From contig DATKBT010000052.1 of NCBI GenBank assembly GCA_035546295.1, positions 36,981-100,980 on the forward strand: DNA of 64,000 nt. The letters run 5' to 3'. Made by a program: the position numbers and the translations under genes. Positions within the stretch are counted from its first letter, which is position 1, and each line of letters starts with the position of its first letter. Shown here piece after piece: positions 34,445-46,117 of the stretch. This DNA comes from DATKBT01 sp035546295. GTDB taxonomy: Bacteria; Acidobacteriota; Thermoanaerobaculia; Multivoradales; Multivoraceae. The notes beneath the pieces are model-generated. The model saw only the letters and a program-made list of their open reading frames with translations. It was not told where the DNA came from and ran no database searches.

Positions 34445-35293
34445 ATGAACGAGCTCGACGATCTGGAGATTCGCTCCGACGACGCGGACGTGGCGTCCGG
34501 CGACGAGAGATCCTCGGGCGGCCGCTCGTCGAATGCCCTCTGGTTCGTGCTCGCGGGCCTGCTGATCGGTCTCGCCGCAGCGGCGGCGTGGTGGTGGTGG
34601 CCGCGCGGCGCCGGCGAGGCGACGATCGCGGAGGACGAAGCTTCAGGGATCGCCGAGCCGGCGGACGGGTGGGCGCCGGTCGAGGAGAACGCCGCCCTCG
34701 ACCCCGACCTGCCGCCGCTCGAGCAGAGCGACCCCTTCGTGCGCGAGCTGGTGGGAACCCTCTCGTCGCACCCCAACGTCGCCGCCTGGATCGCCACCGA
34801 CGGTCTGGTCGACCGCTTCACCAAGGCCGTCTCCAACGTCGCGTACGACGAGGACCCGGCGTCGCACCTTCCCTTTCTGCGCCCTTCCGGCAGGTTCTCG
34901 GTGAACACGGGCGAAGAAGGGGCGGTGGTGATCGACCCCGCCTCTTACGCGCGCTACGACCTGCTGGCCGACGTCGTCGTCTCGCTCGACACCGAAGGCT
35001 CGGTGGCCATCTACCGCAAGCTGCTCCCCCTGTTCGAGTCTTCCTACCAGGAGCTGGGGATGCCGGGGGACTTCCGCGACGCCCTGCGCCGAGCGATCGC
35101 GAAGGTGCTGGCGACGCCCACCCTGCCAGGCGAGATCGCGGTGCGCGAGGAAACCCTCGCCTACCGGTATCAGAACGCCGAGCTCGAGGCGCTCTCTCCG
35201 GCGCAGAAGCTGCTCCTGCGCTCCGGCTCGCGCAACGTCGCGCGAGTCAAGGCCAAGGTCCGCGAGATCGCGGACGCCGCCGGGCTCCTGTAG
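34445..35293 (+). CDS. DUF3014 family protein
   Basis: A 282-residue protein. A TM helix sits at residues 31-50 (ALWFVLAGLLIGLAAAAAWWWW), then an acidic linker and the DUF3014 domain: DPFVRELVGTLSSHPNVAAWIATDGLVDRFTKAVSNVA, FSVNTGEEGAVVIDPASYARYDLLADVV and a helical end. The domain would face the periplasm. The function is unknown. The ATG at 34445 directly follows a GGGGGAGGAAG, a strong though close Shine-Dalgarno. Confidence 0.85.
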   Translation: MNELDDLEIRSDDADVASGDERSSGGRSSNALWFVLAGLLIGLAAAAAWWWWPRGAGEATIAEDEASGIAEPADGWAPVEENAALDPDLPPLEQSDPFVRELVGTLSSHPNVAAWIATDGLVDRFTKAVSNVAYDEDPASHLPFLRPSGRFSVNTGEEGAVVIDPASYARYDLLADVVVSLDTEGSVAIYRKLLPLFESSYQELGMPGDFRDALRRAIAKVLATPTLPGEIAVREETLAYRYQNAELEALSPAQKLLLRSGSRNVARVKAKVREIADAAGLL

Positions 35294-35777
35294 CGATCAG
35301 GTTCCCCTCGGCCGCAGCGTTTTCCGAGCCGGCCACGCCTCAGCCTCGTGGTCGCGGCGGTGGAGCTCTCTCCACCGGCAAGCGTCGCCGAGTGCGGCCT
35401 GGCGCAGGCGGGGAGAGGGTCCCATCCCCGCGGTCCGCGGACGGAACCCGCTCGCCGTGTCGAGGCGGGGACCGCCGCGCCAATCCTGGGCCTCGCGTCA
35501 GAGGCCTCCGGAGATCGATCGCTCGGCGGATCAGGGACGCCCGGGCGGTGGCGACTCGAGCCTGTAGCCGAGGGCCCGCGCGACGTCCAGGAGGTTGGCG
35601 ATCACCGTGCCGTCGACGATCGTGCCGTCACGCACCGGAAGCTCAGGGGTGTCTGGAGGGTTTCTGGACGGCAGAGGCCGCCGAGCGTATCCGTCACGAC
35701 GCCGATCGCCGGCGATCTCTGTTCCCCGACGTCGCCTATTCGCTCGAAGAGCTGATCGCGGAGGGGGAGCGTAGCCG
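35294..35777. other. Long non-coding stretch with possible gene remnants
   Basis: No intact gene is seen here. On the plus strand near 35655-35780 a short reading (FPDVAYSLEELIAEGERSRARL) looks like a real protein end, and on the minus strand near 35540-35640 another (VIANLLDVARALGYRLE) also looks protein-like. Neither has a start or a recognisable family. They may be relics next to the partial repeat that follows. Confidence 0.4.
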
Positions 35778-35895
35778 GGCCCGCCTGCGGGCTTGCGGCG
35801 CACCGAGTGATCGGCTGCCGGGCTCGTGGTATGACCACGCCGCGCGCTCTCGCGGCTCGTTTGGAGAGTGGTGACCGCCACGAGCCCGCGGGGCT
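35778..35895 (+). repeat. Partial copy (right half) of the dispersed intergenic repeat
   Basis: Bases 35820-35890 match the right hairpin of the full copies: GGCTCGTGGTATGACC, CTCTCGCGGCTCGTTTGG, GAGTGGTGACC and CCACGAGCCCGC. The upstream 40 bases (GCCCGCCTGCGGGCTTGCGGCGC) match more loosely. The left half with the AGGTCGACTAGG arm is missing. Confidence 0.65.
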
Positions 35896-35956
35896 TCGTC
35901 TCGCGACCCGAGGGACGGCTGTTCGAGACAAAGGCATTCGAGAGGAGCGGTTCCAG

Positions 35957-37566
35957 GTGAGAGAACACCCTTCGAGGAAGAGACCCGGGCTCCGATTCGC
36001 GGCCCAGGCACTGATGGTCGGGCTGGCGCTCGGCGCCTGTGCCCGGTCCACGCCTCCGGTCGGGAGCAGCGCGGAGCTCGATCTCGTGGTCGACGAGTAC
36101 CTCGCTCGCGGCTCGGCGCGCAGCGACTGGAGCTGGGATTCCCTGCTGGCGGGGGAGTTGCCCGATCTCTCACCGGAGCGGTTCGAGCACGGAATCGAGG
36201 AGCGCCGCCGGCTCCTCGAGCGCGCTCGCTCGATCGCGTCCGAGGACCTCACGCCGCCCGAGCGCACCGATCGCAGAGCCTTGATCGCCCTCCTGGAGGG
36301 CGCCATCCACGACGCCGAGCGGGAGCGGCGATGGGAGAGCGAGCCTTCGCTCTACCTCCCTGCCGGCAGGGTCGCGCCAGCCTTCGCCGTCCGCCCGAGC
36401 GCTCGACCCGGGAGCGATCTTCCAGGCGCGATCGACGATCGAGAGCCTGCGCTCCCGCCTCGCCGGCCTCGCCGATCCGGAGCTCGTCGGAGCCACCGAG
36501 CGTGCCCTGGTCGAGCTCGAGGAGCATCTGAGGTTTCTCGAGGAGGACCTCCTGCCCCGCTCGGACGGGTGAGTGGGCCATCGGCAAGGAGCACTACGAC
36601 TTCACCCTGCAGCACCGCTGGCTGCTGGACGCCGACGCGGACGAGATCCTCGCCGTCGGGCGAGAGGTGTTCGAGCGCACGGTCGCCGAGGCGCAGGAGG
36701 TGGCGCAGCGCATCCAGCCCGGCAGCGACTGGGTCACGGTCTACGAGTCGCTCAAGGACGACCATCCGCCGGCCGACGGACTGAAGGCCGCCTACCAGGA
36801 GCAGATGGACGCTGCGAAGCAGTTCCTGATCGAGCACCGCGTGGTGACCCTGCCGGAGGGAGAAGAGGTCGTCACCGTGGATACTCCTCCCGCGATGCGT
36901 CGCTCCTCGCCCTACGGCACCTTCGACTCGGTCTACCCCGACGACGACGAGCTCCTGGGGAGGCTGGTGCTGACGCCGATCGAGGACTGGCTCACGCCTG
37001 AGCAGCGGCGCGAGCGCCTGCGTGCCCACCACCGTTCGTGGATCCCCCTGATCGCCGTCCACGAGGCCTACCCCGGTCACCACGTGCACGCGCTCGAGAC
37101 CTACCAGAACCCGCGCAAGCGCCACCACGTCCGCGAGGCGATCTTCTCCAAAGGCTGGGGGCTCTACACCGAGCAGCTGATGTGGGATCTCGGCTTCCTG
37201 CACGGCGACGACGTCGAGCTGACGAAGCTCCGCAATCGTCTCTGGAGGGCGGCGCGCGTGATCCTCGACGTGAGCCTCCACACCGGCAGGATGACCTTCG
37301 ACGAGGCCGTCGACTTTCTGGTCGAGCGAGTGCGCTTCGACCGCCTCGCGGCCGAGCTCGAGGTCGGCATCTACGTCGAACGCCCCACCTACGTCCTCGG
37401 CTATCTCATCGGCATGCTCGAGATCGAGAAGATGTGCCGCGAGTGGGTCGAGAAGAACGGCGAGCCCGCCGAGCCTCGCCAGCTCTACGACGCCCTGCTG
37501 AGAATCGGATCCCTGCCGCCGGCGCTGGTTCGCGCCGAGCTGTTGGGGGAGGAGCCGCCGCCGTAG
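35957..37566 (+). pseudogene. DUF885-family lipoprotein, disrupted by two frame changes
   Basis: A GTG at 35957 starts a lipoprotein signal (lipobox LALGAC) and a DUF885 N-terminal part (LVVDEYLARGSARSDWSW). Near 36360-36400 the homologous frame changes to one reading ALDPGAIFQARSTIESLR and ending at a TGA (36570-36572). Immediately after, a third frame continues the protein with EWAIGKEHYDFTLQHRWLL and the catalytic motif HEAYPGHH (HE-x2-x-H type metal site) to 37566. Dropping T36570 would join frames two and three perfectly. The C-terminal part (LYTEQLMWDLGFL) is intact. It is a pseudogene or has sequencing errors; intact members are predicted metallopeptidases. Confidence 0.8.
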
Positions 37567-37785
37567 CGCCTTTCCCCGGGGCCCCGGTCAGTGCGGCTCG
37601 CGATCGTGTCGTCGACCGTCGTTTCGGCCCGAAACATCCTGCGCGGGCCCGCGTCGTCTCGCCGGCCGTGAGCGCGTCCAGAAGGGGACGCTCGCTCTCG
37701 GTTCACGACAACCGGGTCGCGCGTCGCGATCGCCGTTCACGCGCTTGGCCCGCGGAGGGTCGCGGGCGCCAGGGGCCGCGGTCTC

Positions 37786-39948
37786 CTACATCCTGGCCAG
37801 CAGGGCCGCGTAGCGGGGATCGGCACGCAGCGGCTCGAAGTCGGAATCGTGCTCGATCCACTCCTTGTAGCCGAAGCCATTGTCGACCGCCTTCTCGAGC
37901 AGCTCCATCGCGTCGTCGGACTCGCCGGCGAGCGAGAACACGCACGCCACGTTGTACGCGATCAGCGGGTCGCTCGGATCGATCGCCAGCGCTCGCCGCC
38001 CCCACTCGAGCCCCCGCTCCCGCTGGCCGAGCTCCACCAGGGAGGTGGCGCCGAAGTAGAAGGCCCGTGCGTCGTCCGGGTTGAGCTCGATGCGCCCCTC
38101 GACGATCTGCAGGGTCTTGCGGGCCGCGGCCTCGACCCGGGCACGCGGGGCCCCCATCGAGACTAGCGCCTGGGTCATCAGGCGCGGCGCCTGGTAGTCC
38201 TCGGGGCGCAGCTCGCTCGCCTTCTCGAACAGCTCGATCGCCTTTTCGAAGCGTCCCTGGGCCTGGCAGTTGCGGCCGTAGAAGTAGTAGGCCTCGTAGA
38301 GCTTCGCGTTGCGGCGGATCGCGTCCTCGAACTCGGCCTCGGCTCCTTCGTAGTCCTTGGCGATGGTCAGAGCAAGGCCGCGCGAGGCGTGCGCCTCCGC
38401 GAGGTCCGGGTCCAGCTCGAGGGCCCGCTGGCTGTTGAAGTCGGCCTCGCGCCGATTGGCCTCGCTGCTCTCGGCGTACATGAACAGGAACGAGCAGCAG
38501 TCGGCGATCCCGGCGTAGGAGAGGGCGAACGCGGGATCGAGCTGGATCGCCTTGGCGTACATCTGCCGCGCGTAGTGGAAGCTCTTCTCGTTCATCTGGT
38601 AGAAGAACTTCCTGCCTCGCAGGTAGTACTCGTAGGCCTCGACGTTCTGGGTGGCGACGTTGCGCATCGCCCGCCGTTCCTTGGGCGAGAGCGTGAGCTC
38701 GAGAGCCTTGACGATGCTCTCCGAGATCTCGTCCTGGATGGTGAACACGTCCTCGAGCTGGCGGTCGTAGCGCTCGGACCACAGGCGGTAGCCGTCCTCG
38801 ACGTTGACCAGCTGCGCGGTGATGCGCAGGCGGTTCCCCGACTTGCGGACGCTCCCCTCGAGGATCGAGCTGACGTCCAGGCGCCGCCCGATCTCGCGAA
38901 CGTCGGAGGACGCGCCCTTGTACTGGAACGACGAGGTGCGCGACGCCACCCGCAGGCTCTCGAGCCGTCCGAGGCCGTTGATGATGTCCTCGGCGATGCC
39001 CTCGCAGAAGTAGTCCTGCTCCGGGTCGGGGCTCATGTTGAGGAAGGGGAGGACGGCGACCGAGGGAGGCCGCTTCTCCTCGACGTCTCCCCGGCCGGCC
39101 TCGCGCTCGATCTCCTCGAGCTCGAGGCGGAGGTCGCGCACCGACTGGAAGCGACGCTCGGGTGCCTTCTCGAGGCAGCGCCGGATGACCCGGGAGAGGT
39201 GGCCGGGCAGGTCCGAGCGGCCCTCGCCGACCTCGCCGGGGGCGTCGCGCAGGATCGACGAGATGAGCTGGGCCGAGCTGTCGCCCCGGAACGGGCGCTC
39301 GCCGGTGACCAGCTCGTAGAACATGATCCCGAGGGCGAAGATGTCGGTGCGATGGTCCACCGGCTGCCCCTGCACCTGCTCCGGCGACATGTAGGGCATG
39401 GTCCCGAGCAGCGACCCGGCCTCGGTGAGGTTCTGGGTGTACGCGGCGGTGGCCTGCTGGTCCCCGGCGCTCGAGTCCTCGTGGAGCTTGGCGAGACCGA
39501 AGTCGAGCACCTTGAGGCGCCCGTCGGCCCCGACCATCGCGTTGGCCGGCTTGAGATCCCGGTGGGTGATCCCGCGATCGTGCGCGGCGATCAGCGCGTC
39601 GGCGAGCTGAAAGGCGATCTCCAGGAAGCGCGGGAGCGGCATGCCTCCGGGCCGCACCAGGTGGGTCAGCGGTTCGCCCTGGACCAGCTCCATGGTGAGG
39701 AAGGTCCGACCCTCGACCTCTTCGACCGAGTAGAGGGTGACGATGTTCGGGTGGTTCAGGGACGCCACCGCCTTGGCCTCGCGGCGGAAGCGCTGGAGTC
39801 GCTCCGGCTTGTCTTCCATCTGCGCCGGCAGGATCTTGAGGGCCACTCGCCGGCCCAACTGGATGTCCTCGGCGGCGTACACCTCACCCATGCCGCCTTC
39901 ACCCAGCTTGGCGTCGATGCGGTAGTGCGACAGCGTCTCGCCGATCAC
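37786..39948 (-). CDS. Ser/Thr protein kinase with TolB-like and TPR regions
   Basis: A 720-residue protein. The kinase domain (about residues 9-270) is complete: glycine loop LGEGGMGEVY, catalytic Lys38 in VALKIL, HRDLKPAN, DFG and GTMPYMSPEQ. It is followed by a TolB/FlgO-like domain (SVAVLPFLNMSPDPEQDYFCEGIAEDII, about 300-430) that in cyclases and kinases of this type binds unknown signals, and by six or more TPR-like repeats to the C-terminus. No TM segment is seen, so it is cytosolic. The GTG at 39948 has a GAGGAGA upstream. This layout is common in Acidobacteriota. Confidence 0.9.
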   Translation of the reverse strand: MIGETLSHYRIDAKLGEGGMGEVYAAEDIQLGRRVALKILPAQMEDKPERLQRFRREAKAVASLNHPNIVTLYSVEEVEGRTFLTMELVQGEPLTHLVRPGGMPLPRFLEIAFQLADALIAAHDRGITHRDLKPANAMVGADGRLKVLDFGLAKLHEDSSAGDQQATAAYTQNLTEAGSLLGTMPYMSPEQVQGQPVDHRTDIFALGIMFYELVTGERPFRGDSSAQLISSILRDAPGEVGEGRSDLPGHLSRVIRRCLEKAPERRFQSVRDLRLELEEIEREAGRGDVEEKRPPSVAVLPFLNMSPDPEQDYFCEGIAEDIINGLGRLESLRVASRTSSFQYKGASSDVREIGRRLDVSSILEGSVRKSGNRLRITAQLVNVEDGYRLWSERYDRQLEDVFTIQDEISESIVKALELTLSPKERRAMRNVATQNVEAYEYYLRGRKFFYQMNEKSFHYARQMYAKAIQLDPAFALSYAGIADCCSFLFMYAESSEANRREADFNSQRALELDPDLAEAHASRGLALTIAKDYEGAEAEFEDAIRRNAKLYEAYYFYGRNCQAQGRFEKAIELFEKASELRPEDYQAPRLMTQALVSMGAPRARVEAAARKTLQIVEGRIELNPDDARAFYFGATSLVELGQRERGLEWGRRALAIDPSDPLIAYNVACVFSLAGESDDAMELLEKAVDNGFGYKEWIEHDSDFEPLRADPRYAALLARM

Positions 39949-40151
39949 GGTGAACGTCTCCTCGATCCGCGCGCGGGTGCGGCCGCTGGCAGGCTCCAGC
40001 GGGCCAGAACCGATCAGTGTAGCAGCGGGTCCTGAGCGACCCGGCAGGCGGCGATCCGCGCTTTCCGCTGGACGGCTCGGGGCGCTCGCAGCGGTCGGCC
40101 CGTGGAGGCTGTCGGGCCGCGGGCGCTCTCCGTATCTCGGCGGCAGCGGTG

Positions 40152-41152
40152 CTACGTCTCTCCCAGCTCCTCTTTCACCCTCCTCTCCAATTCCACCATC
40201 CCCTCGAAACCCCCGGCCAGCACCCGCCACTCGATCTCACGTCCCATCAACAGCCGATCCACCTGGACCCAGAGATCCCGGTTCTTCACCGCGCTCCCCG
40301 ATCCCGTCTTCCACCCCCGCGTCTTCCACCCCGGGAGCCACTCGCTCGCCCCCTTGCGCAGGTAATCGCCCGCGTGGATCGTCAAGGCGACTTCCTGTGG
40401 ACACTCGTGGAGCACAGCGATTCCTGCCTCGAGCTCCAACCGGTTCGCCGAGGTCTCCCGTGACGATCCCGCCAGCACCTCCTGCTCGTCGCCCACCAGC
40501 AACAATGCCGCCCAGGCACCGTGCTTCCCGCGACACCGCACCTTGGTCCAGGCCGCCGCCTCCGTTGTCGGCGGACCCTGCGCTTCGTGGGCCGCGTCGA
40601 CAGCACCCACGGCCCGTGCCCCGGCCCCAGCCATGTCGACGATCGCCGCCGTCGCCAGCTCGTCCGCCCGCTCGTTGTGCTCGTGGCCGGCGTGCCCCTT
40701 GAGCCAGTGCCAGCGCACGTGATGGCGCGCCTCCGCGTCGACCAGCCGCCGCCACAGGTCCTCGTTCTTCACCGGCTCGAGCTGGTCGCCGACCTTGCGC
40801 TTCCACCCGCGCCGCATCCAGTTCTGGACCCACTGCATGACGCCGCGCCGCACGTAGGTCGAGTCGGTGTGCACGTCGACGGTGGCGCCTTCGGGAAGGT
40901 GCTCGAGCGCCGAGATGGCGGCGGTGAGCTCCATTCGATTGTTGGTGGTGTGCGAGTCGGAGCCCGAGAGCTCCTCGACCACCTGGCCTCTCGCCGCGTC
41001 GAGGATCACGGCGCCCCAGCCACCGGGGCCGGGGTTGGGGCGGGCGCCGCCGTCGGTATAGACCTCGAAGCGCGATGGGCCGCCGCGGCGCGGTCCGTCC
41101 TGCACGCCCTCCCTGCGCTCTCGCACCGAGCGGCTCTCGAGCCGCCGAGCCG

Positions 41153-41156
<4 letters not shown>
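40152..41156 (-). CDS. RNase HI with a second, degenerate RNase H domain
   Basis: A 334-residue protein. The first half is a complete RNase HI: the four carboxylates lie in VYTDGGARPNPGPGG (Asp), NRMELTAAI (Glu), VHTDSTYV (Asp) and NERADELA (Asp), with WHWLKGHAGHEHN. The second half repeats the fold (GAWAALLLVG, then SANRLELEAGIAVLHE, LRKGASEWLPGWKTRGWKTG, AVKNRDLW) but lacks the first and third Asp, so it is probably inactive. The GTG overlaps the prfC stop by 4 bases; an in-frame GTG at 41105 is an alternative. It degrades RNA of RNA-DNA hybrids; the second domain may bind nucleic acid. Confidence 0.85.
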
Positions 41157-42747
<1,591 letters not shown>

Positions 42748-42751
<4 letters not shown>

Positions 42752-43452
42752 CGATCGCGCGGAGCCGCGCCTTCGCTGCCCGCGCCCTGATCACCGGAGC
42801 CCTGATCAGCGGAGCCCTGTCCTCCGGAGCCCTGTCCTCCCGAGCCGTGCTCTCCCGAGCCCTGCTCGCCGGCGCTGGGCTCGCCGCGCTCGATCCGACC
42901 CCACATGTGCCCGCCGAACGCGCCGTGCTGCCAGGTCCCGGCGTAGCGGTCGCCGTGGATCATCACGCGCACCGTGAAAGTGCCGAGCCCCTCGACCTCC
43001 TGGTCGGTCATGGTCAGCATGGGAGTGTCGTCGGCCCAGACCACGCGCACGGGGATGTCGAAGGTGGTCCCCGGGCTGTTGCCCGAGGAACCCTGGTTGC
43101 CGCCGTAGCTCATCGTGTAGTGGAAGATCCAGACGTCGCCTTCGCCCTTCTCGAGCTCCGAGACCGAGTACAGGTCCGGGCGCGGAGCGTCGCCGGTCTG
43201 GCCGGTGTCGACCGTGAACTCGCCGACCAGGCGCGCTCCCGTCATCAGCGCCTCGAAGCGGGCGTCGCGGTCGGCCTGCTCGGCCACACCCTGGCCCCCA
43301 GCGCCCGGCGCGGCTGGACTCGCGATGCCTGCGCTGCCGACCACGATGCCGAGGACGACCGCCATCATCGAAGGCAGCCGGTGGGCGAGCCGGGCGGATC
43401 GGGCGGCGACGCGTGGCGGCGCCGAGGTGGTCGAGCGAGGAGGCATGGACAT
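42748..43452 (-). CDS. Secreted hypothetical protein with a Gly/Ser/Gln-rich repeat tail
   Basis: A 234-residue protein of unknown family. A hydrophobic segment near residues 28-50 (MMAVVLGIVVGSAGIASPAAPG) suggests a signal peptide. A folded part follows (RLVGEFTVDTGQ, DVWIFHYTMSYGGNQ, FDIPVRVVWADDTPMLTMTDQEVEGLGTFTVRVMIHGDRYAGTWQH), a beta-rich domain resembling short secreted proteins of planctomycetes. The last 45 residues are a five-residue repeat rich in G, S and Q. It overlaps prfC by 4 bases, an odd partner for a secreted protein. Confidence 0.65.
42784..42873. repeat. 15-bp tandem repeat, six units, in the 3' end of a gene
   Basis: Six 15-base units starting GCCCTGATCACCGGA and diverging to GCCCTGCTCGCCGGC encode the Gly-Ser-Gln repeats of the hypothetical protein above. 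Unit boundaries are exact, so the array should be prone to copy-number change. Confidence 0.8.
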
Positions 43453-43660
43453 CTGGTTCGAGAGAGCAGCGCGACGCGCGCGAACGGTAACGAACGGTGA
43501 AGTGGCTGGATCGCGGCCGGCGATCTCGACGATCAGACGAGATCATAGCGGGCAACACGCGAGAACCGAACGGGCGGTATCCTGTGGGTTCTCGGCCGCG
43601 GCGAGCTGCGACGCCCGCGGGTCGAGTGGAGCCTATCTGAGCGAACCCCGGGAGATCATC

Positions 43661-44545
43661 GTGCCGAAGCCATCGGGGCCTCCGCGGAGCGTGGCGCAGC
43701 CGGCGGCCAGCCCAGAGATCGACGGGCTCGCGCATTGGCTGGAAGCCTCTCGCTGGTCGATCCCCCTGCCGGGGACGGTCGACGTCTGGGCGGTCGACCT
43801 CAGGTCGCCGCAGGGGGAGCCCGACCTTTTGGACGGCATCGAGCGGGCCCGGGCCGATCGCTTCGTCGTCGACGCGCCTCGCCGGCAGTTCGCGCGCGCC
43901 CGCGCCGCCCTGCGCCGGATCCTCGGCCGGTCGCTCGGGCTCGAGCCTCGAGCGATCGGCTTCGAGATCGGCCCCCACGGCCGCCCTTCGCTGGCCGGAG
44001 ACCCGATGCGTGCGGCCTCGGGCGCGATCGACTTCAACCTGTCGCACTCGGGTGACCTGGCCCTGGTCGCGGTCGCCTTTACCCCGGCCGGGCGCACGGT
44101 GCAGATCGGCGTCGACGTCGAGGAGGAGCGTGAGAGCCGGCCGCTCGACCGCTTGGCCGAGCGCTTCTTCGCCCCCGAGGAGGTCTGCCAGTACGACTCG
44201 ATCGCGCCCGCCGCTCGCGCGGCGGCCTTCCACCGGGCATGGACTCGCAAGGAGGCGTACCTCAAGGCCTGGGGCACGGGACTCACCTTCTCGTCGCGCC
44301 GCTTCGCGATCGACCTCGAGGCCGAGACCGGCTCCGGCGGCGCCCCGCTGCTGCGGTCCACCGAGATGCCCGCCGACGACGGCTCGGGCTGGCGGTTCTA
44401 CGACCTGGCGCCCGCCTCGCGGTACCGTGGCGCGCTGTGTCTGCGCGGTCCGCTCGAGGCGGTCCGTCGCTTCAGGCTCGAACCGGGTGTTGTCGGGTCC
44501 GAGAAGAGTGCTCGGGAGGACGAGGCGAAGGGGGAGGTGCGATGA
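43661..44545 (+). CDS. Sfp-type 4'-phosphopantetheinyl transferase
   Basis: A 294-residue protein that activates carrier proteins by moving phosphopantetheine from CoA. It shows DVWAVDL at the N-terminus, RQFARARAALRRILG, the catalytic GVDVEEE Mg site and WTRKEAYLKAWGTGL, all in Sfp order. The GTG at 43661 follows GGGAG by 6 bases. No polyketide or peptide synthase is in the window, so its carrier targets lie elsewhere. Confidence 0.9.
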   Translation: MPKPSGPPRSVAQPAASPEIDGLAHWLEASRWSIPLPGTVDVWAVDLRSPQGEPDLLDGIERARADRFVVDAPRRQFARARAALRRILGRSLGLEPRAIGFEIGPHGRPSLAGDPMRAASGAIDFNLSHSGDLALVAVAFTPAGRTVQIGVDVEEERESRPLDRLAERFFAPEEVCQYDSIAPAARAAAFHRAWTRKEAYLKAWGTGLTFSSRRFAIDLEAETGSGGAPLLRSTEMPADDGSGWRFYDLAPASRYRGALCLRGPLEAVRRFRLEPGVVGSEKSAREDEAKGEVR

Positions 44546-44768
44546 CGCTCGTTCAGAAGAATCGTCGAGCCGCGTGATCAGGGGGCGCGAGCCGGGCGCT
44601 CGCGAACTGCGAAGGGCCGGCCGAGTGTTCTCGGTCCCAGACCGCTGTCGAGGGCAGGATCCACGGGTCCGGTAGGTTCGGGGCGCCGAAGCTCGTGCGC
44701 CGGGAGCCGTCCGAGGGATCGTCCGGCGCCGCGAAGCTCGGTTCGATGGACCACCGAGGAGCTCGACG

Positions 44769-46073
44769 ATGAACGACAACCGCTTCTTTTCGGCCGAGGA
44801 GTACCGAGCACGGCTCGAGCGGCTCCGCGCGGCGATGGCCGAGGAGGGCCTCGACGCGTGCCTGCTGTCGAGCCCCGAGAACATCTACTATCTCACCGGC
44901 CTCGATCACCAGGGCTACTTCGCCTACCAGCTCCTGGTCGTGGGGACGACCGGCGAGCCGATCCTGGTCACCCGCGCCATGGAGCGCGCGGTGGTGCGTG
45001 ACCAGGTGCCGAACGTCCGCCACGTCGGCTACTCCGACGGCGTCGCGCCGATTCCCGCGCCGGAGACCCCCGCCGAGGATCTGGTGCTGGCCGAGCCGAC
45101 CGACGAGGGGCGCGTGTTCGGGCTCGAGCCCTGGTCGACGAGCCTGGGGATGCCGACCGCGGGAGCGACCCGAGAGCCTCCGAGCGTGACGGCGGCGGTG
45201 GCCGCGACCTGCGGCGCGATCGAGGAGGCGGGGCTGTCGGAGGCCACGCTGGGCTTCGAGCAGGGTTCGAGCTTCCTGCCCTATCGCATCGCGCGCGGGA
45301 TCGTCGACGGGCTGCCGGCGGTCTCGTGGCGAGACGCCTCGGGGCTGGTCGACCGCCTACGCATGATCCAGTCGCCGCGCGAGCTCGCCTGCACGCGCGA
45401 GGCGGCGAAGGTCTCCGACGCCATGATGCTGGCCGGCATCGCGGCCGCCGGCGCCGGCGTGCCCAAGCGGGACGTGATGGCTGCGGTCTACGACGCGATG
45501 TTCCGGCGGGGCGGCACCTACCCCGGCTTCGTCCCCCTGGTGCGTTCGACCCGCACCCTCGAGCACGAGCACGGCACCTGGGACGATGGCCGGCTGCGTC
45601 AGCGCGACGTGCTCTTCCTCGAGCTCGCCGGCTGCGTCCGCCGCTACCACGCTCCGACCGGCAGGCTGGTGTTCATCGGCAGCGCTCCGAACAGGACGCA
45701 CAGGATCCACGACGTGTGCGTCGCGGCTACCGAGCGCGCGGCGGACTCGATCGGCCCCGGGGTCCGCGCTCGCGAGGTCTACCGCGCCTGGCAGGAGGTC
45801 GTGGACGGCGCCGGGCTGGCCGGATACCGGCGCCATCACTGCGGGTACTCGGTCGGCATCGGCTTTCCGCCGAGTTGGTCGGGCAGCGGCGTGCCGCAGG
45901 GACTACGGGCCGACTCCGAGCTCGAGCTCCAGGCCGGGATGGTCTTCCACTTGATGTCCTGGCTGCTGCGCACCGGACGGGGCGACTCGTTCCTGTCCGA
46001 CACCATCGTGGTCACCGACCGCGGCGCCGAGCTGCTCACGCGGAGCTCGCGAGAGGTCCTGGTGCGCCGCTGA
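44769..46073 (+). CDS. M24-family hydrolase resembling ectoine hydrolase (DoeA/EutD)
   Basis: A 434-residue protein with a creatinase-like N-terminal domain (EEYRARLERLRAAMAEEGLDACLLSSPENIYYLTG) and a pita-bread domain. The sequence in place of the usual metal-ligand strand, DVLFLELAGCVRRYHAPTGRLVFIG, and the later HCGYSVGIGFPPSW, LELQAGMVFHLMSWL and SDTIVVTDRGAELL follow the ectoine-hydrolase (DoeA/EutD) pattern as I recall it, not that of Xaa-Pro aminopeptidases. If so, it opens the ectoine ring to acetyl-diaminobutyrate. It stands 31 kb from the ect genes and no other doe/eut genes adjoin. The M24 fold is sure; the ectoine substrate is a hypothesis. Confidence 0.7.
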   Translation: MNDNRFFSAEEYRARLERLRAAMAEEGLDACLLSSPENIYYLTGLDHQGYFAYQLLVVGTTGEPILVTRAMERAVVRDQVPNVRHVGYSDGVAPIPAPETPAEDLVLAEPTDEGRVFGLEPWSTSLGMPTAGATREPPSVTAAVAATCGAIEEAGLSEATLGFEQGSSFLPYRIARGIVDGLPAVSWRDASGLVDRLRMIQSPRELACTREAAKVSDAMMLAGIAAAGAGVPKRDVMAAVYDAMFRRGGTYPGFVPLVRSTRTLEHEHGTWDDGRLRQRDVLFLELAGCVRRYHAPTGRLVFIGSAPNRTHRIHDVCVAATERAADSIGPGVRAREVYRAWQEVVDGAGLAGYRRHHCGYSVGIGFPPSWSGSGVPQGLRADSELELQAGMVFHLMSWLLRTGRGDSFLSDTIVVTDRGAELLTRSSREVLVRR

Positions 46074-46117
46074 CGGCGCCGGAGCGGTGCGTCGCTGAGG
46101 CTCCTCGCGCAGCGTCC

